Shown: positions 1 through 7,618, counted from the first letter of the stretch. The stretch: 17,269 nucleotides of DNA from Spirochaetia bacterium (GCA_026002305.1 BOBI01000032.1:1-17269); one strand, 5' to 3'. Notes: generated by a model not told the origin, from the letters alone. Made by a program: numbers and translations.

Positions 1-1033
1 TTTTGCTATATGGAGGCCTTAGTATTCCGTTCTCTGTTATTATTCCTGATATTAACGCATTGCCGGTAACATCAAAAGCCGGATTGAAAACCCTTATTCC
101 TGCGGGCGCTTTGCGCTCGGCGTACCACATTTCCGTAACTTCTTCCGGTTTGCGCTGCTCAATAACGATCCTGCTGCCATCGGGAATGTTCATGTCGATT
201 GTTGATGTGGGCGCGCAAACATAAAAGGGTACGCCGTAATGCTTCGCAAGAATTGCAACGCCCGATGTACCAATTTTATTTGCCGTGTCGCCGTTTGCCG
301 CAATCCGGTCGGCGCCAACAAAAACGATATTTACCCAGCCGTTTTTCATAACCTGCGATGCCATGTTGTCGCAGATCAGTGTAGTATCGACACCGTCTGC
401 GGCTAGTTCAAACGCAGAAAGACGCGCGCCCTGTAACAGAGGGCGTGTTTCATCAATGTATACTTTAAAATTCAGCCCGCGTTCCCGCCCCAAATGAATG
501 GGCGCCAATGCGGTGCCATAACGGACGGCGGCAAGCTGCCCGGCATTGCAATGCGTTAAAATGCCGAATCCGTCTTTTATAAGTGTAAGGCCGTGTTCGC
601 CTATCGAGCGGCACATTGCAACATCCTCGTCGCGGATTTTGACCGCCTCGTCATGAAGAATTTTTTTTATTTCCGCGATACTATTTGTGTTATGCGCCAC
701 GGCCGTTTTTTCCATACGGTTTAGCGCCCAAAAAAGATTTACCGCCGTCGGCCGGGACGAGGCCAAATAATCTTTTGCTTTTTTAAACTCATTATAAAAT
801 TCATCCCATGCTGTGCTTTTTATTTCCAAGGCGGCAAGATAAATTCCAAACGCCGCCGCCACACCGATTGCCGGCGCCCCGCGCACCTGCAATGTATAGA
901 TAGCATTATAAATATCCTGTTGCTTTGTCAGGCGAAGCAGCTCGACTTTATTGGGGAGCTTTGTCTGATCTATAATGACAAGCGCGTCATCGTCTAACGC
1001 TACGGTGTCATGCCGCAGTATACCTTTATTCAC
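1..1033 (-). CDS. mtnA: Methylthioribose-1-phosphate isomerase, C-terminus cut by window edge
   Basis: This enzyme isomerises the aldose 5-methylthioribose-1-phosphate to the ketose 5-methylthioribulose-1-phosphate (or the 5-deoxyribose equivalents) in the cytoplasm. Translation of the minus strand gives 344 residues. They carry the family signatures RGAPAIGV (51-58), a THCNAG loop with the catalytic-type Cys162, and VGADRIAANGDTANKIGT (239-256) with the catalytic-type Asp242. The Bacillus subtilis enzyme uses Cys160 and Asp240, so the register agrees. The last visible residues read RPPYSK, so only the extreme C-terminus is missing. The start is a GTG at 1031-1033, preceded by an AAAGGGG-type ribosome binding site; the nearby ATG at 1009-1011 is out of frame. 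It lies 21 nt after mtnK and is the last gene of the unit within the window. The eIF2B-like fold family has other sugar-phosphate isomerases, but the mtnK neighbour makes this call firm. Confidence 0.95.
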   Translation of the reverse strand, partial: MNKGILRHDTVALDDDALVIIDQTKLPNKVELLRLTKQQDIYNAIYTLQVRGAPAIGVAAAFGIYLAALEIKSTAWDEFYNEFKKAKDYLASSRPTAVNLFWALNRMEKTAVAHNTNSIAEIKKILHDEAVKIRDEDVAMCRSIGEHGLTLIKDGFGILTHCNAGQLAAVRYGTALAPIHLGRERGLNFKVYIDETRPLLQGARLSAFELAADGVDTTLICDNMASQVMKNGWVNIVFVGADRIAANGDTANKIGTSGVAILAKHYGVPFYVCAPTSTIDMNIPDGSRIVIEQRKPEEVTEMWYAERKAPAGIRVFNPAFDVTGNALISGIITENGILRPPYSK

Positions 1034-1054
1034 TTTGAGCGCCCCTTTGCCCTT

Positions 1055-2263
1055 TTAAACCTGCGAGGCGGCGGTTTTTAACGCCGATATAAAATCGCCG
1101 CCGGTTTTAAATTTTGTCCGGTTTAAAATACAATTCTTTGCGCATAGAATATTTATTTTTTCCGCGCGCAAACGTTTTTCTTTACCGGGTATGGTTGTTA
1201 TGTCTTTTACCTGCGCCATGCCGACGGTGCGTCGTATTAGTTCCACACCGCAGCACGCCGCCGTATCCGCTATTATTGCATCAATGTAATATTCGGCAAA
1301 GCCGCTTGTTTTTGCCATAACATCAGTTGCGTTTGTTTTTATAAACCGCAAAGATTTTTCTTTAAACATATCGATAACATCGCAGGCGGTTTTCAAAACC
1401 CACTCACAAAATTTGTTGTCCCCGCCCGCATTTCCGTTGTTCCATGCAAAAAAAAGGTTTGCGATTACATTTCCCGCATCGTAGCCGATTGGCCCGAAAA
1501 AAGCGAATTCAGGATCGAATATTTTTGTGGAATCCCCTTTAACAAATATAGAACCCGTATGAAGATCGCCGTGGAGCAGCGCCTGCGCGTTGTTCATAAA
1601 ATCAAATTTTAATTTCGCAGCTTCCAGATGAAGCGCCGTATCGTTGTATAGTTCTTTTTTTACAAACCCAAGCAGGTCTGCATTGACAATATTTCGTTTG
1701 TTACAGTCGTTATACGGTTCCGTGTATACAAGATCTTCTGTTATTTCACACAACTGCGGGTTAATAAAACTTTTTACAAGTTCTTTTTTTTGTTTATGTT
1801 CCATTATTATGTCGGTTGTACTTAACAATGTGTTCACCATGAATGTACTTATATCATCGGCAAACCGTGGAAAAGTTTTGTGTTCCATAAGCGCATAACG
1901 CATTAATTGATAATCCGAAAGGTCTTCCATTATACAGGCGCACATAACAGTATCATACTGATATATTTTGGGTACAAGATTCCCGGCATATTTTGCCTGA
2001 AGCAATAATATTTCAGATTCGATACGGTTACGATCCGTTGAAATTTTCATTTTTTCGGATATACGCAGCGCCACACCGGCCTGTTTTACAATTATAGATT
2101 TACCGGTACCGTCTGCTAAGCGGTAAACATAATTTAAGTTGCCGTCGCCAATTTCTTTTGCCGTAACCTTTGCGGCAGAACCAAAAAATTCCGGCATTTT
2201 CGTTTTAATGTAAAGCGGAATGTCGGACTCTTTCATTAAAAAATAAGTTTCAAAATTCGGCAT
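1055..2263 (-). CDS. mtnK: 5-methylthioribose kinase
   Basis: The product (402 aa, about the usual 395-410 of the family) phosphorylates 5-methylthioribose, and probably 5-deoxyribose, at C1 using ATP. It has an aminoglycoside-phosphotransferase/choline-kinase-type fold. Visible landmarks are a glycine-containing nucleotide loop EIGDGNLNYVYRL (37-49), a Lys60 in IIVKQ, the catalytic loop HGDLHTGSIFV (231-241) with Asp233, and the metal-binding DPEFAFFGPIGYDAG (250-264). The last two are hallmark MtnK motifs. The start ATG has AGGGGAG six bases upstream. It follows the aldolase stop by a single base, so the two are almost certainly translated from one mRNA. The isomerase mtnA follows 21 nt later. 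Because the kinase route is used, free methylthioribose must come from a nucleosidase acting on methylthioadenosine; none is visible in the window. Confidence 0.95.
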   Translation of the reverse strand: MPNFETYFLMKESDIPLYIKTKMPEFFGSAAKVTAKEIGDGNLNYVYRLADGTGKSIIVKQAGVALRISEKMKISTDRNRIESEILLLQAKYAGNLVPKIYQYDTVMCACIMEDLSDYQLMRYALMEHKTFPRFADDISTFMVNTLLSTTDIIMEHKQKKELVKSFINPQLCEITEDLVYTEPYNDCNKRNIVNADLLGFVKKELYNDTALHLEAAKLKFDFMNNAQALLHGDLHTGSIFVKGDSTKIFDPEFAFFGPIGYDAGNVIANLFFAWNNGNAGGDNKFCEWVLKTACDVIDMFKEKSLRFIKTNATDVMAKTSGFAEYYIDAIIADTAACCGVELIRRTVGMAQVKDITTIPGKEKRLRAEKINILCAKNCILNRTKFKTGGDFISALKTAASQV

Positions 2264-2264
2264 C

Positions 2265-3026
2265 TTATTCTCCCCTGTATAAGATAATATCTTTTGTATT
2301 TTCCGCTTGTCCTGCGCATAACGACGGCAGGCCGCCGCCCGAAAACACCCCTTGCTTTTCGCGTATTTTAATAACCTCTTTTACCTGACTTTCGCATAAC
2401 AGTTTCGGCTTTAACGTAACGCCGCCTGTATAAATTAAAAGCATTGCAAGATGCTCCATTGTTTCCATTCGGTAAAAGGCTTCGGTTAATGTTGTTCCCC
2501 AGGAAAGAGCGCCGTGGTTTGCAAGTAACAGGGCGTTGTAACCTTTGCAGTATGGCGCAACGGCATCGCTGACGCCCTGTGCGCCCGGTGTTTCGTAATG
2601 AACGCACGGCACAATCCCAACCGTTATAATCGGTCCGGGGTGAATGGCCGTGTCCAAGGGAAGACCGGCGCAGGCAAAGGCCGTGCAGGCAAGCGGGTGA
2701 GCGTGTGTTACACCGTTCACAGCGGGGTTTTCGTTGTATACCCGCAGGTGCATTTTAATTTCCGAGGAAACTTTTAAGGAGCCCGATTTTAAAACAGTTC
2801 CGTCCAAAGTTATTTTTACAAGCTGCCGCCGTTCCATAAAACCTTTTGAAACACCGGCAGGTGTTGCCCATAAAGTTTTCGGTGAAACCTTGCAAGAAAT
2901 ATTCCCATCGTTGGACGCGACAAAATCCTTTTGGTACATCCGTCGGCCTATGTCCAGTATTTCTTCTTGAGCTTGTTTGTCTGACAAAAAATTACTATTC
3001 GAGTAATGCCGCTGAACCTGAAACAA
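2265..3026 (-). CDS. Class II (zinc) aldolase of the DHAP shunt
   Basis: A 253-aa class II aldolase/adducin-family enzyme. Beside mtnK and mtnA it most likely splits 5-methylthioribulose-1-phosphate (or 5-deoxyribulose-1-phosphate) into DHAP and a short aldehyde, the role of Ald2 in Rhodospirillum rubrum and pathogenic E. coli and of DrdA in Bacillus. Active-site residues look intact: the phosphate-binding DGNIS (40-44), the catalytic Glu89 in VSSEIKMH, zinc ligands His108 and His110 in THAHP, and His171 in ANHGAL. The start is a TTG at 3024-3026, preceded by AGGAAG nine bases upstream and lying inside the end of atpG, a 32-nt overlap. A second in-frame TTG lies about 40 nt downstream with no ribosome binding site. 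Without context this could be a fuculose- or ribulose-phosphate aldolase; the neighbours argue against that. Confidence 0.88.
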   Translation of the reverse strand: MFQVQRHYSNSNFLSDKQAQEEILDIGRRMYQKDFVASNDGNISCKVSPKTLWATPAGVSKGFMERRQLVKITLDGTVLKSGSLKVSSEIKMHLRVYNENPAVNGVTHAHPLACTAFACAGLPLDTAIHPGPIITVGIVPCVHYETPGAQGVSDAVAPYCKGYNALLLANHGALSWGTTLTEAFYRMETMEHLAMLLIYTGGVTLKPKLLCESQVKEVIKIREKQGVFSGGGLPSLCAGQAENTKDIILYRGE

Positions 3027-3879
3027 TTTCTGTTACTTCCTGTGTAATACCGGCTTGCCGGACGCGGTTGTAGTACAGCTGTTGTTTTTCAAGCATCTCC
3101 TCGCCGTTACGCGATGCTTCGTCCATGGCGCTCATGCGCGCACTTTGCTCGCTGGCATAAGCTTCTACAAGACAACCGTAAATAATCCCTTTAAGATAAA
3201 GCGGGGCTAATGAGTCAAACACTTCTTCTATAGACGGAAGGTATTCAAAGTTATACTGCTTTGACGGATTAGAATCGAACGGGCTGCCCGCCGACGATTC
3301 GCGCATTTTCTTTTCGTCAAACGGAAGAATTAATTTTTCGGATGGCAACAGTTTTAATGTGCTATACATGTGTGTGTAGACCAAACGGACCTCGCTAAAA
3401 ACACCCCAGTCGAATTGTGATATAATGTATTCGGAAATTTCGTGCGCGTCTTCAATTGTTGGTATGCGGCCGCCAAAGGTGAAATTTTCCAATACCATGT
3501 AGGGCGAGTTTACAAAATAACGCTGCCCTATAGCGCCCACTAAAATCAACACCGGATTTTCAACTTCTTTGCAGCGGTTGAGTACAAAACGAACAATGTT
3601 GGCATTGTAACCGCCGGCAAGCCCTTTGTCGCTTGTAACAACTACAATGGCTGTGCGGCCCCCGCTTGACTTTTTCAGGTAACCGCTGTGAAACGTGCCC
3701 GCACTTTTCAGCAGATCGGACAATGTTTTTTGTATACGGTTAAAGTAAGGCACCGTGTCTTCCAGCAGGCGCCGCCCTTTGCGGAGCTTTGCCGTGGAAA
3801 TAAGATTCATCGCCTTTGTTACCTGCAGGGTTTGGCCTATAGCCTTCATCCTAAGGCGGACATCGCGTAAATTTGCCAT
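2995..3879 (-). CDS. atpG: F-type ATP synthase gamma subunit, isolated from other atp genes
   Basis: A 294-aa gamma subunit, close to the ~287 aa of E. coli. This is the rotor shaft of the F1 motor. The N-terminal helix (1-35) has the conserved TKAMNLISTAKLRKG pattern. The central part has TSDKGLAGGYNANI. The C-terminal helix has ASEQSARMSAMDEASRNGEE followed by RQAGITQEVTEIVSGSAAL, both family signatures. In normal atp operons gamma sits between alpha and beta. Here the 160 bases upstream hold no gene, the next gene upstream faces the other way, and a sugar-phosphate aldolase overlaps the 3' end. No strong ribosome binding site precedes the ATG and I found no convincing promoter. It may be a rearranged operon fragment, a gene of a split ATP synthase locus, or a second gamma copy. 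The protein itself looks complete. Confidence 0.93.
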   Translation of the reverse strand: MANLRDVRLRMKAIGQTLQVTKAMNLISTAKLRKGRRLLEDTVPYFNRIQKTLSDLLKSAGTFHSGYLKKSSGGRTAIVVVTSDKGLAGGYNANIVRFVLNRCKEVENPVLILVGAIGQRYFVNSPYMVLENFTFGGRIPTIEDAHEISEYIISQFDWGVFSEVRLVYTHMYSTLKLLPSEKLILPFDEKKMRESSAGSPFDSNPSKQYNFEYLPSIEEVFDSLAPLYLKGIIYGCLVEAYASEQSARMSAMDEASRNGEEMLEKQQLYYNRVRQAGITQEVTEIVSGSAALLE

Positions 3880-4039
3880 GCAGTAAGTCTAATACGGGGC
3901 AAATCAAAAAACTAGGGGACGCGGCGCCCTCGCACGCAAGCAAGGCGTTATAGAATTCGTCCCGCCTTCCGAAAAACGAGCGAGCTCTTATAAAGTTTTC
4001 ATCATCCTGAAACCCTTATGAACCTTAGTAAAGCGTTAA
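3880..4039. other. Intergenic gap between divergent atpG and the DUF5678-like gene
   Basis: No gene is visible. The stretch contains a GC-rich patch (GGGGACGCGGCGCCCTCGCA, about 3914-3933) that resembles part of the hairpin-bearing intergenic sequence near 8570. AT-rich stretches near 3950 and 3990 could hold weak -10 boxes, but no matched -35/-10 pair is convincing on either strand. Confidence 0.4.
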
Positions 4040-4305
4040 GTGATAGACATGGAGTCCCTTGTGTACGAGCAGGAAAATACTTTTTATAAGGCTAACAAGG
4101 CCCAACTCAGGCAAAAATATCTAGGGAAAGAGCTTGTCATTGTCGGGGATGAGATCATCGGGGTTTATGATGATTTGGATACTGCAGTGGATGAAACAGA
4201 AAAAAACCGGCTCTGGGGACATTCTGCGTAAAGCATGTTCCCGTGAATCCTGACTGGGAAAATTTGGTTTTACTTCTCCGAACTCCGGATCAGTTTTGCC
4301 GTTAA
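4040..4305 (+). pseudogene. DUF5678-like small protein gene split by a -1 frameshift
   Basis: The zero frame starts at GTG 4040 (or ATG 4049) and gives 63 residues. These contain a DUF5678-like core: FYKANKAQLRQKY, then GKELVIVGDEIIGVYDDLDTA. It stops at 4229-4231. The -1 frame takes over at codon CCG 4207-4209 and continues for 32 codons to a TAA at 4303-4305. That frame reads PALGTFCVKHVPVNP and onward, which looks like a natural continuation (the pattern 'GTFcVkhVPVNPD' is one I associate with this type of protein). The full product would be about 86-89 aa. DUF5678 proteins are of unknown function and often sit next to retropepsin-like proteases; no such partner is visible here. The gene is either inactivated by loss of one A or uses programmed slippage. 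No clear ribosome binding site is seen. The family call is from memory of the pattern and moderate. Confidence 0.6.
4201..4207 (+). other. A AAA AAC slippery heptamer at the frame junction
   Basis: The run of seven A (4200-4206) followed by C sits in the zero frame as GAA AAA AAC. This is exactly the X XXY YYZ register that permits tandem -1 slippage. The -1 frame entered after it is the one that restores the long product. A heptamer of this sequence is a known -1 signal in bacteria and viruses; use here is inferred. Confidence 0.5.
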
Positions 4306-4466
4306 TTTTCCGCCGAAATCTACACGTATATTATTCCAATCAACGGCGTAGCCGCTTGGCATAATTTTTACCTATTATTTTTTCTTATTTCTTCAATTAC
4401 TTTAATATAAATATTCTAATAGTCTCTAATAATATCAAATGTAATGGATAATAAATATAATAACCT
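4306..4466. other. AT-rich gap, no gene seen
   Basis: The gap separates the convergent ends of the DUF5678-like gene and the barrel-protein operon. The right half is very AT-rich. No convincing terminator hairpin was found on either strand. A 30-codon minus-strand frame crosses part of it and was rejected. Confidence 0.4.
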
Positions 4467-5372
4467 CTATAAAGCGCCCCCCAAGTGCCATGTACCAATA
4501 ACAAGGACACGGTAAAACTTCCATTGCCGATCATAATCCGCCGCAACCGGATGTTTAAGGCGATTGCTTAACTGGGTAACCGCCATAATGTTAAAACGCT
4601 TACCAATCTTGAATTCCGTAACAAGAGACCAGAACATTTCCGGTTCTCTATTGGCAAGCGATTCACCTGATTGCGGGTTATAGAAAGGAAAGGACGATTC
4701 AAATTGAAATCCAACCATATCCAGAAAAATCGGCATCCGATAGCCCAAAAAACCTGAAAAATAATAGCCAAAAGTATTCTGGTTTATACCGTCATCGGCC
4801 TTGAAATACCACTGTTCGGTTCCACGCGCTTTGGTGTAATTCTGATACTTTACAACATTATCAAATTTCATAACTACATGGTGCCAATTGCCCGGGAAAA
4901 TCGCCGCGAGATCAAATTGAAGAGTCGCGCCCAAATGAACATCCCACACAGCGCCATCAAATCCGGAACCATCGGCAAACTCCTTCGGCTCCCCCTGCTC
5001 CACACGGTGATACAAACCCATACCATTCATACGAGTGTCAAACATATCATAATTCCAGCCGCTGCCTATCCGTGAACCCATGGAAAAAACAAAAAAAGCA
5101 ACGGGTGTCCAAATAGTATCAGCCAATACATTGATCGACATTGGCGTAACCTCAGCGCCAAATTTTAACGTAATATTATTGTCAGCGGTCAAGGCGTTTG
5201 TTCCCTGTAAAAATGGGAAAATAATTCTCTCTTCAAATCCAAACTGCATTTCCACGGCTGTTGAAACAAGTAATGACAAATCGGTTTGTGTTTGAAACCC
5301 TTTGTCGTTTTCCGCCCATGCCGCATTTATACCAATAATACAAAATGACAGTAAAATACTTTTCTTTACCAT
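4467..5372 (-). CDS. Secreted, probably outer-membrane beta-barrel-like protein
   Basis: I do not recognise a named family. The product is 301 aa from the ATG at 5370-5372. That start has a perfect AAGGAGG six bases upstream and directly precedes a signal peptide: Lys-Lys, the hydrophobic stretch SILLSFCIIGI, then an AWA cleavage motif at 18-20. The frame is open further upstream, but that part is just the shadow of the preceding gene. The mature chain has no long hydrophobic helices, is rich in aromatic residues and alternating patterns (for example LGYRMPIFLDMVGFQFESSF), and ends in a hydrophobic segment. This fits an outer-membrane barrel or a periplasmic beta protein. Its first 7 nt overlap the end of the flavoprotein gene, so it is co-translated with it under PadR control. 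Role unknown; it may act at the cell envelope with the membrane flavoprotein. Confidence 0.75.
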   Translation of the reverse strand: MVKKSILLSFCIIGINAAWAENDKGFQTQTDLSLLVSTAVEMQFGFEERIIFPFLQGTNALTADNNITLKFGAEVTPMSINVLADTIWTPVAFFVFSMGSRIGSGWNYDMFDTRMNGMGLYHRVEQGEPKEFADGSGFDGAVWDVHLGATLQFDLAAIFPGNWHHVVMKFDNVVKYQNYTKARGTEQWYFKADDGINQNTFGYYFSGFLGYRMPIFLDMVGFQFESSFPFYNPQSGESLANREPEMFWSLVTEFKIGKRFNIMAVTQLSNRLKHPVAADYDRQWKFYRVLVIGTWHLGGAL

Positions 5373-6988
5373 ATTTCCCTCCTTGCGTAATACGCCGGAT
5401 ACCATTTTTGAAACCATACCGTGAATATCCCCATCGCGGTAGTTCCTGCTATATTTACCAGAATGGCATACATATAAAAACCCGTTGCCATGAGCAAACA
5501 GCATACCGCGTAGATAATGCCCCAGCCTGTGTCGATGATTTTATTTGTTTTGATGAAAAGCGGATTGGCATAAGCCGCCTCGTTGCCGTAGTCTTTTGCA
5601 ACATACAATGCGCTCAAGGGCATTTTTGTACACAGTGACGACACAAGCCACATGGCGGCAAAAATGCCATAAGAAGCTGCCAGTATAAAAGACAAGGGCA
5701 GATAAAGAGACACGATGCTTAACGCGATGACGCTAAAACTGCTAGTGGTGTCATATTTTGTTAATGCAAAACTATGCGAAAATAACGGGACCGATGCCGC
5801 AACGATAATCGCGATATATGCCCCGAATTCGGGTAGCAGATTAATCACCGTCCAAAACACCATAAAGGGGACGATACAAAACAGCATAGAGCGTTTTTCC
5901 GGTTTGTTTTGCATTTGTACAGAGCGGATTGATTTTCCGCCTGCCGGGGCGACGCCAAAATAGTCATCCCAATGGAGCATCAGGTTAAGATCGCCGTGTA
6001 CCCGGTATTTATGCCGCATCAGGGCGTCCTGCCCGCTTATTTTGCCCCTGGAAATATCCTGCCACACCGAAAGCGGCGTTTCGATGCGGGTGGTGAAGGG
6101 GTGAAAATTATCTGCCAAAACAGTGTGTCCCTTGTCGGTCATAATGATCTGACAGGTTTTACCGGTATCGGTGTAGTACATTTCCAATACCATTTCGCGG
6201 TATTTACCGGCGCCTTTGTTTGATTTGGGCCGGTAAAGCGCCGCCATTTGCCGGGTAAAATTCAAGCCGCCATCTTCGCCGGTATTGTTGATGTTCCAAC
6301 TGGCGTCCGCCATTTCTTCAAAAGTTTCTTTTGGAAACAACAACTCCTGTAAAGCGGCTTCCGTCTCCGTTTTTATGCCGCCCTGCATATATTCAAAGCC
6401 GGCCTGTTTAACCAGTTCCAGATACCTGCCGGTTTGTTCCCGTAATTCGCCGACGCTGAACAGTTCGCCCTGTCCGCAAAAGATGCTTGCGTAATTATCC
6501 TTTCCGAGCATATGGTCAAAAAGGTTCTTCACGCCATCATAATTTCCCTGCGCGGAATAGAAACCGCAGGTTGAAAGAATGACGTGCCGCTTCCCGCTCA
6601 TGTCGTAGCGGGAAGGATGACTGCCGGAACCGAGACCGTCCGGGCGTTCCCTCATAAACGGCATACTAAGCGGAAGCAGACGGTCTATAAGATTTTTTAG
6701 TATCCCCGGAACCGAATAGTAATAGAGCGGAAAACTCCAAATTACCAGGTCGGCTTTTATGTATTTATCGAGTATGCCGCCCATATCGTCCGCGCTTATA
6801 CATTTACCCGGCGTCTTTTCCCAGCAGCAAAAGCAGCCCCGGCACGGCTCAATGTTTTTTTGCGAAACGGTAATTGTGTCAATAGAAAGATTTTGAGTTG
6901 CGGCGGCGCCGTCGATAAAGACTTGAGTCAACTTAAAGGTGTTGCTGTTTTCGCCTTTCGGACTGCCGTTTAATACAAGCATGTTCAT
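5366..6988 (-). CDS. Three-part fusion: flavodoxin-like reductase, SCP2-like domain, multi-pass membrane domain
   Basis: A 540-aa protein. Residues 1-200 form a NADPH-dependent-FMN-reductase/flavodoxin-like domain. It has the FMN phosphate loop NGSPKGENSNT (7-17), a cysteine cluster CRGCFCCWEKTPGKC (C49, C52, C54, C55, C63) typical of this flavodoxin subfamily, and SFPLYYYSVPG (85-95). Residues ~260-345 resemble an SCP2 sterol-carrier-type hydrophobic-ligand domain (EMYYTDTGKTCQIIMTDKG onward). Residues ~366-525 contain five or six hydrophobic segments. The start ATG (6986-6988) has GGGAAG upstream and forms an ATGA overlap with the padR stop; an ATG two codons later is a minor alternative. 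The product is probably a membrane-anchored redox enzyme acting on a lipophilic or quinone-like compound. The substrate is unknown. The fusion is the unusual feature. Confidence 0.82.
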   Translation of the reverse strand: MNMLVLNGSPKGENSNTFKLTQVFIDGAAATQNLSIDTITVSQKNIEPCRGCFCCWEKTPGKCISADDMGGILDKYIKADLVIWSFPLYYYSVPGILKNLIDRLLPLSMPFMRERPDGLGSGSHPSRYDMSGKRHVILSTCGFYSAQGNYDGVKNLFDHMLGKDNYASIFCGQGELFSVGELREQTGRYLELVKQAGFEYMQGGIKTETEAALQELLFPKETFEEMADASWNINNTGEDGGLNFTRQMAALYRPKSNKGAGKYREMVLEMYYTDTGKTCQIIMTDKGHTVLADNFHPFTTRIETPLSVWQDISRGKISGQDALMRHKYRVHGDLNLMLHWDDYFGVAPAGGKSIRSVQMQNKPEKRSMLFCIVPFMVFWTVINLLPEFGAYIAIIVAASVPLFSHSFALTKYDTTSSFSVIALSIVSLYLPLSFILAASYGIFAAMWLVSSLCTKMPLSALYVAKDYGNEAAYANPLFIKTNKIIDTGWGIIYAVCCLLMATGFYMYAILVNIAGTTAMGIFTVWFQKWYPAYYARREIW

Positions 6989-7560
6989 TTTTTCTTCCCT
7001 GTTCCGGTTTGTTTTTTCATAAGCAACAGCATGGAATCCGCCCACCGGGCTATCGCATGGTAATAACTCTCTCCAAAAAGCATAACCATGCGCCAATACC
7101 CGGCTCGTTCCGGGTTTGCTACCATGTTTTGATATTTATCCGCATTTTCCGGCACAACCGCCATATTTTCCAATGCCTTATTACAGGAGGCGCGGACATC
7201 CTGCAGCATGGCTGCCGTGTGTTCCGGCGGCAGTTCCCCGGAAAAAAAAAGACGCATTAAAAACGGACTGCGCACATGGAGCATACCTTCCACAGCCCCT
7301 TCCGGTGAGGCAAGCCAATTCATAAATTCTTTTTTTCCGTCGGGAGTAAGGGAGTACCATTTTTTATTCGGTTTATCAGTTTGAAATTCAATTTCCGATG
7401 TTATCCATCCCGATTTTTCCATGGCGCCAAGTTCCCGGTAAATTTGACTGGTCTGCCCCCGCCAAAAGAACGCCAAAGAGTCCTTGAAAACCTTGTCCAG
7501 GTCATAGCCGGACATTTTCCCATAGTTCAAAAGGCCGAGTAAGCCGTATTTGAGTGACAT
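6985..7560 (-). CDS. PadR-family transcriptional regulator
   Basis: A 191-aa protein with an N-terminal PadR winged helix (about 1-80: SLKYGLLGLLNYGKMSGYDL, then IYRELGAMEKSGWI and the wing around KKWYSLTPDGKKEF). A helical C-terminal dimerisation region of the Vir_act_alpha_C type follows. PadR proteins repress detoxification or efflux genes and are relieved by small aromatic or drug-like ligands. It is the first gene of a three-gene unit; its TGA overlaps the ATG of the flavoprotein by four bases. The ATG has AAGGA upstream and is preceded by a near-consensus promoter with 9-bp inverted repeats that could be its own operator. It therefore probably represses itself and the two genes that follow. 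Confidence 0.92.
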   Translation of the reverse strand: MSLKYGLLGLLNYGKMSGYDLDKVFKDSLAFFWRGQTSQIYRELGAMEKSGWITSEIEFQTDKPNKKWYSLTPDGKKEFMNWLASPEGAVEGMLHVRSPFLMRLFFSGELPPEHTAAMLQDVRASCNKALENMAVVPENADKYQNMVANPERAGYWRMVMLFGESYYHAIARWADSMLLLMKKQTGTGKKK

Positions 7561-7618
7561 ATACTATCCTTGTTCTATAATCTACATTAATATTATACTA
7601 TAAGTTGAATATATGTCA
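7555..7618. repeat. Widely spaced 9-bp inverted repeat, candidate PadR operator
   Basis: TGACATATA at 7555-7563 and its exact reverse complement TATATGTCA at 7610-7618 flank the promoter. One arm overlaps the padR start codon and the other the -35 box. The 46-bp spacing would suit two bound dimers or looping. Sequence around it is AT-rich, so chance is possible. Confidence 0.4.

Noticed and set aside
1..1020. Plus-strand frames near 3-224 and 285-497
   Set aside because: They are antisense shadows of mtnA, whose minus-strand translation carries all family motifs.
4270..4362. 30-codon minus-strand frame with ATG and weak AGGT upstream
   Set aside because: It overlaps the -1 frame end of the DUF5678-like gene in antisense, has no recognisable homology, and its start signal is weak; most likely a chance frame.
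5373..5504. Longer barrel protein starting at 5504
   Set aside because: The extra residues are a shadow of the flavoprotein gene; the signal peptide and a perfect Shine-Dalgarno fix the start at 5372.
6989..7096. Flavoprotein start at 7096
   Set aside because: The extra 36 residues are a shadow of padR; the FMN-binding fold begins at the ATG at 6988, which has its own ribosome binding site and the ATGA overlap.
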